Source: Metellina segmentata
Taxonomy: Eukaryota > Arthropoda > Arachnida > Araneae > Tetragnathidae
Assembly: GCA_947359465.1 (NCBI GenBank)
Contig: OX375878.1
Location: forward strand, 76,366,416 to 76,430,415
DNA: 64,000 nt
Direction: 5' to 3'
How positions within the stretch are numbered: position 1 is the stretch's first letter; each line of letters starts with the position of its first letter. Positions 47,149-58,554 of the stretch are shown piece by piece. Below the pieces are notes generated by a model, which saw only the letters and a program-made list of their open reading frames with translations, had not been told where the DNA came from and made no database searches. Position numbers and translations under genes: made by a program.

Positions 47149-47358
47149 ATCTTTGTTTACGAAAAAAGTCTGAACTTCGCCTAGTTTTTTAGCCATATTA
47201 AAATATCAGATGTGAAACATGCTAATCTTTTTGTTATTCAAGAACATTTGGCAAATGTAGCAAACTTTGAATTTTGCCTTCTTGCAATTTTCCGCAGCAT
47301 ATTATCTAACTTATATTTTATTCAGAGTGCTTCTGAATTCTTCATTTCATATTTCTTA

Positions 47359-49564
47359 AGCCCCGTCCACACCGGAGAAGCCTAGCAAAACATGGAGGAT
47401 TGATTCACCACGGAGACAGGTTTGGTTAATCAATCTCTCTGATTTTCCTGGTTCGACAGCTCGGGCACAAATCGTTCCATGTGCTCGCGATCAATCTGGT
47501 TGGTTGTGCGTTGAAGTTAAACTGCAAACTTATTGTTTGAAGCAAATTGTTTAAAGGTCCCGTTCTTTACGAAGTCGGCGTATAATCGCGAGTGCAGCGT
47601 ATATTATCATAGACGATTTATTAAAGAGAAATAGGAAGAAAAGTTCACAAAAAAAGGCGACATTGGGTGACTTTGAATATCTACTTGCTTTGACTGAACC
47701 GGAAATAGGAAGTAGGACACTAATTATAGAAGTGCTATATCTGCAAGAGAAAGGTTGGCAATAACTTTACGCTTCTTGGCAACTGGAGATTCCTTCACGA
47801 GTTTGATGATCCTCTTCAAAGTTTCTATACATACGTACTTGCAAAATTATTATTAAAGGTAATTGGTAGTTTTTGATTAACGTTGTACTAGAGCAACACA
47901 ACGGGCTATTGACGACGGTCCGATATCAATCCCTTAAGCGAAAGATTCGAGGACAACACGTCGTAATTTTTGAACAACTGTCAGATGACGAAGTAACAAC
48001 TGAGCTAACACCCCACTCTCCAAACGTCCATAACAACCCAACGTGAGGACTCTCGGTCACGACAGATTTAAGGTGCACCAGCCGCTTCTACACCATACGC
48101 TTACAAACATCCTTGCCCGGATCCGGATTTGAACCAGGAACTTTCCTATCTAGAGGCTAACACCTTTACCACCATACCGGTTGGTCGGCACAAAATTATT
48201 ATTATTAAGCAGATTATTTCAATTAACAAGATAAAAATTTCTTACTGAATATTTCACTCATAATATGTTACATAATATTGAATGTTTCTTTCGATTCGGC
48301 CTATTTCGACAAAACGTATTCATATTGCCAGTGCGACAATTTAAAATTTTCTTCAATTGCAAAAAAGTGAAATACATTTTAACTAGCCTCATCTTCTTTA
48401 TCTTAAATTTAGAAGTTCAAGAAATTTAGAAGAAGTTTAAATTGCAAAGTTCCCCAATACCACTCTTCGTCTAAATACACATGGATGGACACATCAATTT
48501 TGACATTAATATGGGCATGTTACATTTTCACAATTAAGTTTTAAACGTCTACGATATATGGCAAAACACAATGTTTACAAATGTACTACTTAAATAATAG
48601 TATGAAATGTATTCAGTAGAGCTTAACTTTTAACTTGCAAGAAATCAAGTAGAACTGTTAAATTTAAAAACAACAAACTCGAGCTGTTAAAAAGCGGTAC
48701 AATTGCGGGACAACTGTCAGTGAAACTGAACTAGATGAGAACACTTCACAAACTACGGACTAACGTATTTAAAGTAATGGGGGACTGGTTTGGATAATCA
48801 ACGGGATAATTACACTATATTTGTGAGGATAAATGATTTGAGGTTCCTATTATGTTTTCGGTGCTGATGAAGTCCGAATTAGTTGATTAACTTCAATGAC
48901 TATAACGGTTTATACTTGGTCTTCAAATGTAATAATCATTTGTACACTTTTTTAATATAATTCTCCTTTACAATCTATTTATTAATGAGTAACATATTTG
49001 CACCTGTGTGGTAGTTTAGTCATGCGGCCATTAAACCAGTTGAAATCTTTGAACTGTAAAACGAAACGATACCTTCCCGATTCAAATAATTAAGTTCATC
49101 AGGTATTGCGCGACCCTAATCACTGGATGAGCTTGAGGGACATTTCCTCCTTAAAATGTTCTTCCTCTATTCAAGATAGCATGTGAGATTTCCTGTATCA
49201 TTTATACTAATTACATTAGAAAATCCATGTACACCCATCATACTGTTTAAGAACGGTCTGAATCAATTATCACTTTAAAATCTGAAGAAAAATAAGTATT
49301 TCTATGTTCAGATCCCCGACCCGTTTCTTAACGATGACCCCGGTGATTGATTGAACGTCGAGCAAGGGAACGATAAAACGCCGTTCAAATAGAGCGAGCA
49401 CGAGCACTTGCTTTCCTTTGATGTACCGACAAGAAGCGGATCATTTTGCTCGTGCTTAAACTGCTCAATTCACCGTCTACACTGAACGAACTGTCAATCA
49501 AACCTGTCTCCGGGGTTAATCAATCATCCATGTTTTGCTCGGCTTCTCCGGTGTGGACGGGACT
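47359..49564. mobile_element. 2.2 kb PIF/Harbinger-like element, complete ends (right arm)
   Basis: Starts AGCCCCGTCCACACCGG and ends CCGGTGTGGACGGGACT, with TTA on both sides (47356-47358 and 49565-49567). This copy shows the full terminal repeats and the 3 bp target duplication that the left arm has lost. A SINE is nested at 47856-48190. No transposase frame. Confidence 0.82.
47856..48190 (-). mobile_element. Full-length SINE family 1 with 14 bp TSD (right arm)
   Basis: Flanked by CAAAATTATTATTA at 47842-47855 and 48191-48204; mirror of 39003-39337. Confidence 0.92.
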
Positions 49565-49661
49565 TTACTGTGGAAGCAATACAACAAAAACCAAAATTGC
49601 AATAAAATCTTTAAGAAACAATTTCAAATTTTGGAGATACTCCGAAACTTGCCAACTAAAA

Positions 49662-49872
49662 CACCGCCGTGTAGATGAAGCTGATGTACGTCAAATCCGT
49701 CGTGGCTGAAATGTCCTCGCGTTTGCGTGGTGTGTAAGTTTGAAGTGTGGTGCTAGCTCAGGTGTTGCCTCGTTAACTGACCGTGGTTCTGTTCTCGGGT
49801 GTTTCCTTCGGGATTGATTCCAGACCGTCGTCAATAGCCCGTTGTGTAGCTAGTACGTCTAGTACGACGTAA
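49662..49872 (+). mobile_element. SINE family 1, diverged fragment (right arm)
   Basis: Mirror of 37336-37545. Confidence 0.75.
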
Positions 49873-51147
49873 ATTGGATGCTCTGTTTTCCCCTTAAATT
49901 TATTTGGTTTGTTTCCGAAAACACTTGACCTTTAGGAAAGTAGGACAATTTCAGTAGCCTTTTCTTAGTATTATTTCTTATTTAGTGTTATTTAGTAGTA
50001 TTTTTTAGTATTCAATGGTTACAGCAGGGCTCCTAACACGTTACTTTTTTGACTTTTTGTCACCTTTTCAGGGGTTTTAAGTTTTAAATTGTATTTGGAG
50101 AAGAAAGATTTTTCGTGCGCAATTAAAAAAAAATTCATTTCCTCTAAAAAAAAACAGGGTTCACACGAATTCAATTTCGAAACGCGCGCTGCGTTCCTCT
50201 GCAAGAACGGATTCAAAAACGTACCGTTTCATCTGTAAAAGGATACTTCACGTTCCTGTGATGTATTAGCAGCAAGTTGTGGAAATTTTCCCACGGAGAA
50301 AAAGCTATCAGTAAAACGAAGCGGCGAAGTTTAAGGGAAGCAGGGCCATCTGCATGTCCGACCCCTCTTACCTAATACCTAACTTAAATGATATAGGGGT
50401 AAAAACAGTCAAAATGTAAAAAAGAGGAAAATATATGCAGCGTTATTTTGAAGTACAGAAATAGCTGAATAAGATTACTATATTTGTGTACTAATGTGTG
50501 TACAGAACAGTGGTGCAGCCAGAAATTTTTTTCTGAGGGGATAGGCAAATTTTTAGTCTGATAAAAACCCTATAAAGTCCACTATAAACAATGAAATTTG
50601 TCTTTGAAAAGTAGGAGTGGGCACTTTACGTGCAAACTCAAATTTTGTAAAAGAGAAAAAATATCTAGGCAACTATAAACAGTATAAATAAGTTGGATGA
50701 AGTTGAAAATGTTATTTTTATGAATATTTTTGAACACCTCACCAATGCTAAAATTTTCTTAAGAGTTGCAATTTTTCAAAAACCTTCATACCAAAAATGA
50801 AATTAACAGGAAATCAAAATGCTGTTACAAAAGAATAAATCATATATATACTATTTTTATTAAATAGCATGAATTTTATATTAAAAAAAATAATTAGACA
50901 CCAAAAATAAAAATGGTACAGCTTCAGTCTTGGTTTATAGAAATGGCAACGGACTTCTAGTAGCGAGTAATTACAGGTTAAGGTAACCCATATGTACAAC
51001 GGTTATTGCGGATTTTAATACAACCAGGTCAAGTGGAAAATTTTTAAAATTGCATTTCGAATATTCCAGAAAAATCTTTTAAATTCCGTTAAACTGTCGT
51101 TTGATTTCATTGGTTCATTCGAAATAATTCTTTCCTTGGCGACTTAA

Positions 51148-51569
51148 GCCCCGGTACACATCCGGTTTTTCAACGTGCGGCGCCACTGCGGCACCGAAGC
51201 CCAACTATGCACACATAACCGTGAAATGACACACCAACTCATTTCGCGCCATTTGCGATAAATATTCTATCGAAGAAAACGTGTTTATTTCGCTTACTTG
51301 GCGTAAAAAAAAGTATATTTTGAAACAAAATAGACGTTACTGGATACAACCATTTATTAATTATTATTTATAATCTATTTGTTTATGAAAACAAGGTACT
51401 TCCGAACGGCGCCAACTGCGGTACAAATTGCACGCAAGTTTGACATGCGTCGCCCCAGCGGCGCTGGAGGCATGTACGCACTGCTGCATTGGATTTAATG
51501 TATCTCAGACCGCACTTGCGTTGCGGCAGCGGCGCCGCACGTAGAAAAACCGGATGTGTGCACCGGGCC
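51148..51569. mobile_element. PIF/Harbinger-like MITE (right arm)
   Basis: Mirror of 35653-36059, flanked by TAA on both sides (51145-51147, 51570-51572). Its centre is about 15 bp longer than in the left arm, so the arms have diverged by more than point changes. Confidence 0.8.
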
Positions 51570-51771
51570 TAAGTGCGCCAAGGGCAGGTCGTTGGCACAG
51601 CTATAAACGTAGACTGAAGCTGAAACCACGTGGTAGGAAAAATATTTCTTAGTTCAGTTTAAATTTACAACATATTTTCGAAAATATAAAATAACTTTTT
51701 TTTCAAAATCTCTATATTTTTCCGTAAATATTCTTATTTTCTATTTGAATTGAATAAACTTGAAAATAAAA

Positions 51772-53600
51772 CAGGGTGGCTACAAAAATTGAAGTAAAAA
51801 GTTCCCTGAGATTTCCCTGATTTCCAGAGTATTTTTCATGAAATTCCCTGAGTTTCTCCTTTTGTTCGCAGAACAATTCTTCGGTAATTATGATAAACTT
51901 GACACTTGAAGAACTAAAAAACTATAGACTAAAAGATGAATAAAAATAAGATAAGAAAAAAATATTTTTACTGTATTCCATAATAGACCAAATAATATAA
52001 AGTTATAGATAGAATATTTAATGTTACGTTTTTAACTATTTTGATATGTTTGCAAAAGCAGCCATCAGCCCCTGAATCCGTCAATGGCGCCAGCGCTCGG
52101 TACATCTGTACTATTATAAACGGAAGTGTTTTTCTGTCTGTCCTGTACGCAGTGTCCTGACGAATCGATGGCACTTACAATAGGGAAATTTAGCAAACAT
52201 GTGGTCCGAATTTTTTGCAATTTTTCAAGTGCGCCCGAATTTTAAAATTTAATCTAAAACATTTAAAAATTAATTAATTTATTATTATAATATTTTATTA
52301 TTTTTCTTAGGATGGCATACGGTATAAAGACATGACATTCTAAATTTATTTTTTCCGTTTTCGTTGGATTTTCTCAGCAACGATTTTAGCTGACGAACAA
52401 AACAAATAAAGTTTTAACTGGAGTTTTGTAGTTCTTTTTTCTATCTCCTAGATCGCGTTAAAGACAGAAGAAAAATTTCAACGGATTTCAAATCTGCGGA
52501 AAATTTTACAACAGATTGATACCTAAACACATGATTTTCTTTAAATAAATAATTTTTAATTGTGACTTTTATATTTTTTCCAATACGAATTTGGCCGCCG
52601 GCGCCGTGAAGAATTCTACCTTCGTGGTTAAAAAGATCAGATTAATTCATTTTGATTTCCTGAGTAACGAATTCGAGTTCGCTCGTTCTGGTTCGAACTG
52701 GCGTTCTTCGTTGCTTTTTTCTATCTTTGCGATCGTTAAAGATAGAATAAAAATTTCAACGGATTTGAAATCTGCGGAAAATTTCACATTAGATCGATAC
52801 CTAAAAATATGATTTTCTTTAAATAAATAATTTTTAAATTGTAACTTTTATATTTTTTCCAATACGAATTTCACCGCCGAGAAGAATGACCTTCGTTTGA
52901 TTCGAGATTCATTCATTTTGAAAAGTAACGGATTCAAGTGAAGCAAAAGAAATAATTAAAGTTATGACTGGCGTTATTCAGTGCTTTTTTCTAAATCAGC
53001 GATTGTTTAAAATAAAATGAAAATATCAACGGATTTCAAAGCTGCGGAAAATTTTACACCAGATAGATACCTTATACGTTTGATTTTCTATTTTTCCGTT
53101 AGCCGGGCGCTATTTTGGACCAAAATCAAAATCGCCAATCTTAGAAAAAAATTATAATTTTTTTTTAATGTTGATTCAATTGGAACCGGATGTTTAACTT
53201 TTGCAGGTTTTCCCGTCCGTTAGTATTTTTCAAAGCCGCAAGGCAATACGTTCCTATTATTGACATTAGGGAACGTGGCACAGATGTAGACTTAGGTTAC
53301 AGGATTTCCGGCCGTTACAGTATACAATTTATACAACTCTTTTTTCTGGATGTTTACGTAAAAAATACACTTCTCATTTTCGGAATGAAAACAAAATTGG
53401 AGACATTTTGATTTTGGTTCAAAGTGGCGCCCGCATGGCTAAAGGAAAAGTACCAAATGGGTGCCATTTGCAAAACGAAATTCCAACTTTTTCCCTGAGT
53501 TAAACGAAACTTCCCTGAGTTTTCCCTTATTTTTCCAGAAAATGATTCTTCCCTGAGAAATCCCTGATTTCCCTGAATTCCCGGTTCTGTCGCCACCCTG
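51772..53600. mobile_element. CAGGGTGGC element (right arm)
   Basis: Mirror of 33630-35452; ATAAAA lies outside both ends. It includes the same three internal tandem units. Confidence 0.7.
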
Positions 53601-53872
53601 ATAAAAACTCTCTAATTATCCAAGAAACAATTTAACTTATTAAAACAATCATAAATATTGCCCTTAAAAGAAGCATCATTTTAAAAATAGTTGCAGTCTA
53701 TGTTTAAAACGATGGCCACCGCCTTGGCGTACTTCTAAAGTCGCCAAAGAAAGAAGTTTTAACGAATTTTGAAAGTAATTTCTAGAATATTCAAAATGAA
53801 ACTTTAAACTTTCCGCTTACCGAGGTTGCCATGAAAGACGAAATAACAAAGCATCTTATTTTCTAGTTGAAA

Positions 53873-55620
53873 GAAAAATCACATTAAAAGCTGATCAACT
53901 TAAAATATTTCATTTATACCTTTTCCGCTGCATCATGACGTTTCACGGCCTTTAGATAACAGCTCCGCTTTTTTAGGAAACCGTAGCTTTACCTACGAAA
54001 TATGCAACAACGTACGCTAACTAGTTCAAAATCCAAGCTCTCCAGGTTTACCATTAAACTAATAAGCTTCTCACAAAGGATTCTTTTCAAAAAGGAATTA
54101 GCAAGACTTATTTGTCTTCTATAAACTTAAAAAAAGCTGATAAGGGCAAAAATAGGATTTTTTTTTTGTAAAAAATGATAAAAATCGGTCATTTTTTCAA
54201 AATTTACGAAAAGTCGGAAGAATCTACTACCTGAAGTAAGGACACACTTTCCTTATTGTTTTTTTTTTTTTTACATTTATTCTTTGGCTGTAATTCCATG
54301 ACATAATTTAATTCAAAGAAAAAAGCGGAAATTTTTGGAAGAAAAAAACGGAAATTCTCAAAAAGGGGAAAAAAAGCGGAAATTCTCGAAAGAAAAAAAA
54401 AAGCGGAAATCCGCGTAAACGCGGAAGATTTTCACCCCTGATGATAGAGCCGTGAGTGGCATTTACGACTAACATTTTCATTTCATAGTACGGTATGGAG
54501 TATCATTTGGCGCAAGTTAGATATCACCGATTGACAGGGTCGAACGAAAGGAGGGAACCTTCTAGGAGGTCAGACGCTGACAGCTCGTTAAATGGTGATT
54601 GATGGCAGTGGTCACTTAAAAGGGGGGATAACGTCCATCAGGCTACTTGAGTAATAAGTTGGGTCACCGCTCGTCCCTGGGGCTGCCCCCTAGTTAGTTT
54701 AGATCCTGGGTACTCCCTTGTAGTATACCATGAATGTTAGCATTGAAGTCAGTGTTTGGAATCCTCAAAGAACTAGTGAAAAAGCCTATTGATTCCAACA
54801 TTCTGGCCTTCTTTTGCACACGGACTCGTTTCACCCCCCCCCTATTTAAGAAGTCTGAGTACGCCACTGGGGCCGAGAGGTTTGCGAAGAACGACACATG
54901 AAAAAATCTCTCATGTTTTAGTTACAGCAACTTAATAGATGTTGAACTTGGAGATATGTCGAATATCGACTAGATTTTGAGCGAAAGGTGCTCACGTCGA
55001 ACTGTACGGATCTATTGGAAAAACAAGCTTGGTTTTTATTGTTATGACTTTTCTTTATCAAGAAAACATTTTATGTAGTCGTGTTTATTAGTCGTATTTC
55101 GTTTTGGAAATATGTCTACTAATTAATTTTAATTTATCTTCTCAAACTCGTCTTTAAACAGTGGTTCGTGAAGGTGGTGACTTCAAAGAATGGTTTTTAG
55201 CAGCTGCAAAGAAAGGAAATTAGGTGATTCTTTTTCCACATCACCCAATGGGGTAAGAATCCAGACGCGTCTTTTTTTAAGAGGTATCGCCAAGAGCCCT
55301 GTCCTCTGTGCAAAAAAAAAAAGAAAACTTACCTTCTTACCTTTTGATTGTCCGGCCCCTCTTAGACTTTCTATCCTAATTACAAAAATGTACTTGCTGT
55401 TGAGCTTCTGAGGAATTAACAATAAAATCTTATAATTTTTAACGACTAGGGGGCTCCGCCTCCTGCTCGGTAACGCTATCAATTCCCCGGTTATTGCTAC
55501 GCAATCCTATTTGGTTTGCTTTGAAAACCAACACTCCTTTCGCAAGCGTCTTGGTGAGGGTCAGGTGTGAATGTGTTTTGGCTCCGCTATCCAACACGCG
55601 AAATAAAGGCTTGCTTGCTG
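53873..55620. other. Interval without recognised gene; element ends
   Basis: 54318-54430 carries short repeats of (A)nGCGGAAATTCTC and ends TTTTCACCCCTGA, like the terminus of an old DNA element. On the minus strand near 54880 CAGTGGCGTACTCAG resembles another such end. Frames of 67 to 99 codons (for example 55183-55482 minus) show no family motif. Confidence 0.4.
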
Positions 55621-55701
55621 AGCAAGTTCTATTTATAAGGAATTAGTCCCAACGCCCGATATGACACAGGCCTGTCGCCTCATTCTTTCCCTAAAGGAGA
55701 A

Positions 55702-55830
55702 TCGTCATTTGACCGTGGTTCAAAATTACGAGGTGTTGTCTTCGGATCTTTCCCTTAAGGGACTGATCCCGGACCGTCGTCAATAGCCCGTTGTGTTGCT
55801 CTAGTACGATGTTAACTAAAATTACCATTA
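55702..55830 (+). mobile_element. 5'-truncated SINE with 13 bp TSD inside minisatellite
   Basis: Only the last ~129 bp of SINE family 1. CCCTAAAGGAGAA is found on both sides (55689-55701 and 55831-55843), so truncation happened during insertion. Confidence 0.88.
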
Positions 55831-55977
55831 CCCTAAAGGAGAAAAAAAAATTATTGAAGGAATCAGTCCCACCACCACCCGACATGACACGGGCATGTCG
55901 CCTCATTCCTTTCCTAAAAGAGAAGAAAAAAATAAATTATTTAAGGAATCAGTCCCACCACCACCCGACATGATATG

Positions 55978-56624
55978 TGCCAGGACTCGAAATAAGATTT
56001 TGAAGCTGGCGGCAAATATTGCTGTGACCTTTTATAAGCTGGCAGAAAAATCTATTCAGCTCATGGCAAAACCTAAAATTTTAATAATGACGGTAAACTG
56101 CTGTTGTCAATTTTTCAGTAAAATTTAAAACCATTGAATGAAAATTGCAATGAGGAGAAAAAAATTGTTCACTTTTCTGGTAAACTTTCTGCAATTTCAT
56201 ATGAAACCCTAAAATACATCCGAAATAAAGAGAAAAATAATATACTGTTGATACACACGTTTATTTCCTTAATATCAAGTTTACGAAGTCATCAGTCAAT
56301 AAATTAGGCTAGAGAAAATTACAGTTGTTTCGTATCTACATAGCTAAAAGCAAGGTCTGCAAGGATGCACGAAACAATTTCTGAACTGCTCGGTCAGCCT
56401 TAAAATCTGAAAGCGAAAGACCATCCGCACTTATCCTCATTAAAACCCATAGTTTTTTTCTTGAAATTTTTTTCAATGGCTGGTATTTGGAAAGAAATAG
56501 TGAAACATTTTGTGTCTCAAATGCTCGCAGCAAAACTTGCCGTGAGAACCGTTGATCGTCGCGACAATTTAAGCTAAGCTCACGCCATTTGACGTGGTTG
56601 CCGCGACTTATTTCGACTCCTGAC
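55978..56624. mobile_element. hAT-like DNA element inserted in the minisatellite
   Basis: Begins CAGGACTCGAAATAAG and ends CTTATTTCGACTCCTG, imperfect terminal inverted repeats. The 8 bp outside the ends (ATATGTGC and ACACGGGT) both align with ACACGGGC of the intact minisatellite unit and differ mostly by transitions. This supports an old 8 bp target duplication as in hAT elements. A 96-codon minus-strand frame (56336-56626) ends in a segment vaguely like hAT C-termini, but this is weak. Confidence 0.65.
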
Positions 56625-56952
56625 ACGGGTATGTCGCCTCATTCCTTTCCTAAAAGAGAAAAAAAAATTAAGGAATCGGTCCCACCATCACCCAACATGA
56701 CACTGGAATATCGCCTCACTCCTTTCCTGAAAGAGAAGAAAGAAATTATTCAAAAAATCAGACTCACTACTACCCGACACGACATGTGGATGTAGCTTCA
56801 TTCCTTACCCTGAAAGAGAAAAAAAATGGTGGTACCATGTAAATTTCGTAATTATCTGTTGTGTAATTTCTCGGGAGAGAAAAAGCGAGTTTCCAATCCT
56901 GTAACTGCGGCAGTAACTTTTTTTAATATGAAGAGATAAATTTTTTCTTGTA

Positions 56953-58542
56953 TTATCCCATTATGCAATTGTATATGAACTTTCTAAAAGTTACAGTGTC
57001 AAAATCATCTATCAAAGGTGCATCGTTTAATTTTTGATATGCGAAGTAACAAATAAAAACGCCACAGTTAATATCGTCTTTTTGATTTACATGAGAAGGT
57101 AAAGAAAATGACCAATGTTTCGGAGATTTAAAAAATGAATCAAACATTTCCCTCCACTTTTTTATCAAATCAGAACATTTTTTACTTGGAATTTCATTCA
57201 GAGGATCATAAAATTCAAAACAATATTTTTCTATATTAACAATCAGTAACAACCAATGACTATCTATGTTAACAGGGAAAAAAATATTTGATTTGAGTGA
57301 GTCACCACTTTTGAAGAACTTAAATTCTTTGTTGTTATTTCGTGAAAGTGATGTGGACGAGAGTGATTCAATAAACATGAAATTTTTGGAGTTTTCTGTT
57401 AGTTTATAGAAGAAGGAATCTACAATTGTGTCATATAACCACCCTTTCCTAAACCACTCTGATGTTTCCAATAAAACGTTTTCTTCATCAGGAGTTATAT
57501 TGACGTCTAGTGATTTTAACATAAAATTTGAGATATCAATGCTATTTACTTTAACTACATTAGACACATTATTTCTATCGACGTAATCGAATTTTAAAAA
57601 GTTACATACATCTGATTTCGAGAATTCATCAAATTTCATATTGTTGAATTTTTGGTGTGATTTTCTCCCGGTTAAAGTTTTATAAATATGCTGTCTAAAT
57701 TCACATGTGTCAAACGCCTTATTGACATTTGAATTACTGATTAATTGATGCACATAATAGCATAAGAATACACCACAGTTAACATTATCTTTTTGTAAAA
57801 TGTGTACTGGATGAACAATACTCCATGCATTGGTGGCGTTATCTAATTTATTTAAAATGGTCCTGCACGTTTCTAGACAAATCAGAGCAGTTTGGTCATT
57901 ATAACTACCCCGTGAGTCAAAAAAATAAATTACTTTTTGTCTTTTACTTATAAAGATTAGGACCCAATGACAATTGTTAATACAAATCGGAATAAATACG
58001 AATTTCGACAGTGTACATATATTCCTAGCCAAAATCGGTTCAAAATCAATTTCAGAAAAAATTAATTGTGAAATAGATGAATCGAGAAAAGAAAAATAAG
58101 GGTTTTGTTCACACAACGAAAATATATACGCATCTATAATTACGTCATACACCCAGCTTTTCACGAAATCTGGAAAATTAGACCTGATAAAATGTTCTTT
58201 TTCATTAATGTAAGGATCTAGAGATTTCAAGACATAATAGTTTAAGACATATGGACCTACATTATATAGTGATGGAGTTCCTGTTGTTGTACACAAATTT
58301 GAAGTGAAAGATTCGACACTAATTTTAGATTTTTTAGAAAGAGATTCATACAAATACGGGATGTCATCGGTATCCTCAATACTAAAATACTGATCTACCC
58401 TTTTTGACTTATCTAAAGGTTTTTTCGTATTTTTACGCTTTTTACTCGTTCTATAAAACTGAATTTGCTTAGTAAGCTTCAGATTTGGAAATACTAAACT
58501 CACAATTTTCAGCGTGTAAGTTAAGTATACCGAGAACTGCAC
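56953..58542 (-). CDS. Tandem double Ulp1/C48 cysteine peptidase (SUMO-protease-like)
   Basis: The 529-codon frame holds two consecutive Ulp1/SENP-type (peptidase family C48) domains. Domain 1 has Trp130, His192 (CHW), Asp209 (FFDS), Gln250 and Cys256 (NCGVFLC). Domain 2 has Trp368, His429 (SHW), Asp446 (FYDP), Gln487 and Cys493 (NCGVFIC). His-Asp (17), Gln-Cys (6) and His-Cys (64) spacings are identical in both, so both triads look complete and arose by internal duplication. The family removes SUMO or related modifiers from lysines. Residues 34-49 are basic (KKRKNTKK), possibly a nuclear signal. The frame opens with GTG at 58540-58542 and the first internal Met is residue 302, between the domains. 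A pyrimidine tract plus GTGCAG lies just before the frame, so the true exon probably starts at 58536 after splicing. It ends in CIMG and a stop, with ATTAAA about 30 nt downstream. It lies within a repeated unit, so a mobile-element gene is likely. Product family is well supported; expression is unknown. Confidence 0.85.
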   Translation of the reverse strand: MQFSVYLTYTLKIVSLVFPNLKLTKQIQFYRTSKKRKNTKKPLDKSKRVDQYFSIEDTDDIPYLYESLSKKSKISVESFTSNLCTTTGTPSLYNVGPYVLNYYVLKSLDPYINEKEHFIRSNFPDFVKSWVYDVIIDAYIFSLCEQNPYFSFLDSSISQLIFSEIDFEPILARNICTLSKFVFIPICINNCHWVLIFISKRQKVIYFFDSRGSYNDQTALICLETCRTILNKLDNATNAWSIVHPVHILQKDNVNCGVFLCYYVHQLISNSNVNKAFDTCEFRQHIYKTLTGRKSHQKFNNMKFDEFSKSDVCNFLKFDYVDRNNVSNVVKVNSIDISNFMLKSLDVNITPDEENVLLETSEWFRKGWLYDTIVDSFFYKLTENSKNFMFIESLSSTSLSRNNNKEFKFFKSGDSLKSNIFFPVNIDSHWLLLIVNIEKYCFEFYDPLNEIPSKKCSDLIKKWREMFDSFFKSPKHWSFSLPSHVNQKDDINCGVFICYFAYQKLNDAPLIDDFDTVTFRKFIYNCIMG

Positions 58543-58550
58543 AAAAAATT
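58537..58550 (-). promoter_or_regulatory. Probable 3' splice site before the Ulp1 exon
   Basis: Minus strand reads TTTTTTGTGCAG directly before TTCTCGG. The same tract and CAG are kept in the paralogues at 29445-29456 and 60116-60127. Confidence 0.6.
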
Positions 58551-58554
58551 AATA

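Larger units (their letters stand above)
43712..53872 (-). repeat. Right arm of the 10.1 kb inverted repeat
   Basis: Reverse complement of 33358-43433, slightly longer because of indels (longer TA tracts at 43937-43991, a 12 bp segment at about 49565). It starts with the first base after the gap and ends at 53872, after which left and right flanks are unrelated. Confidence 0.95.
55625..56815. repeat. Minisatellite, unit about 84 bp, with two insertions
   Basis: Units of the form GGAATCAGTCCCACCACCACC-CGACATGACACGGGCATGTCGCCTCATTCCTTTCCTAAAAGAGAA start near 55638, 55857, 55943, (split) 56618, 56673 and 56755. The array is interrupted by a SINE fragment (55702-55830) and by a ~650 bp DNA element (55978-56624). 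The CATGACACGGGCATGTCG core is itself partly palindromic. Confidence 0.8.

Noticed and set aside
56953..58542. Alternative reading as an adenain-type (Maverick/Polinton) protease
   Set aside because: The H-W, D, Q-(5)-C-G-V-F pattern and the W-(L/V)-x-D motif fit C48 Ulp1 better, and no other Polinton gene (integrase, polB, capsid) is nearby.
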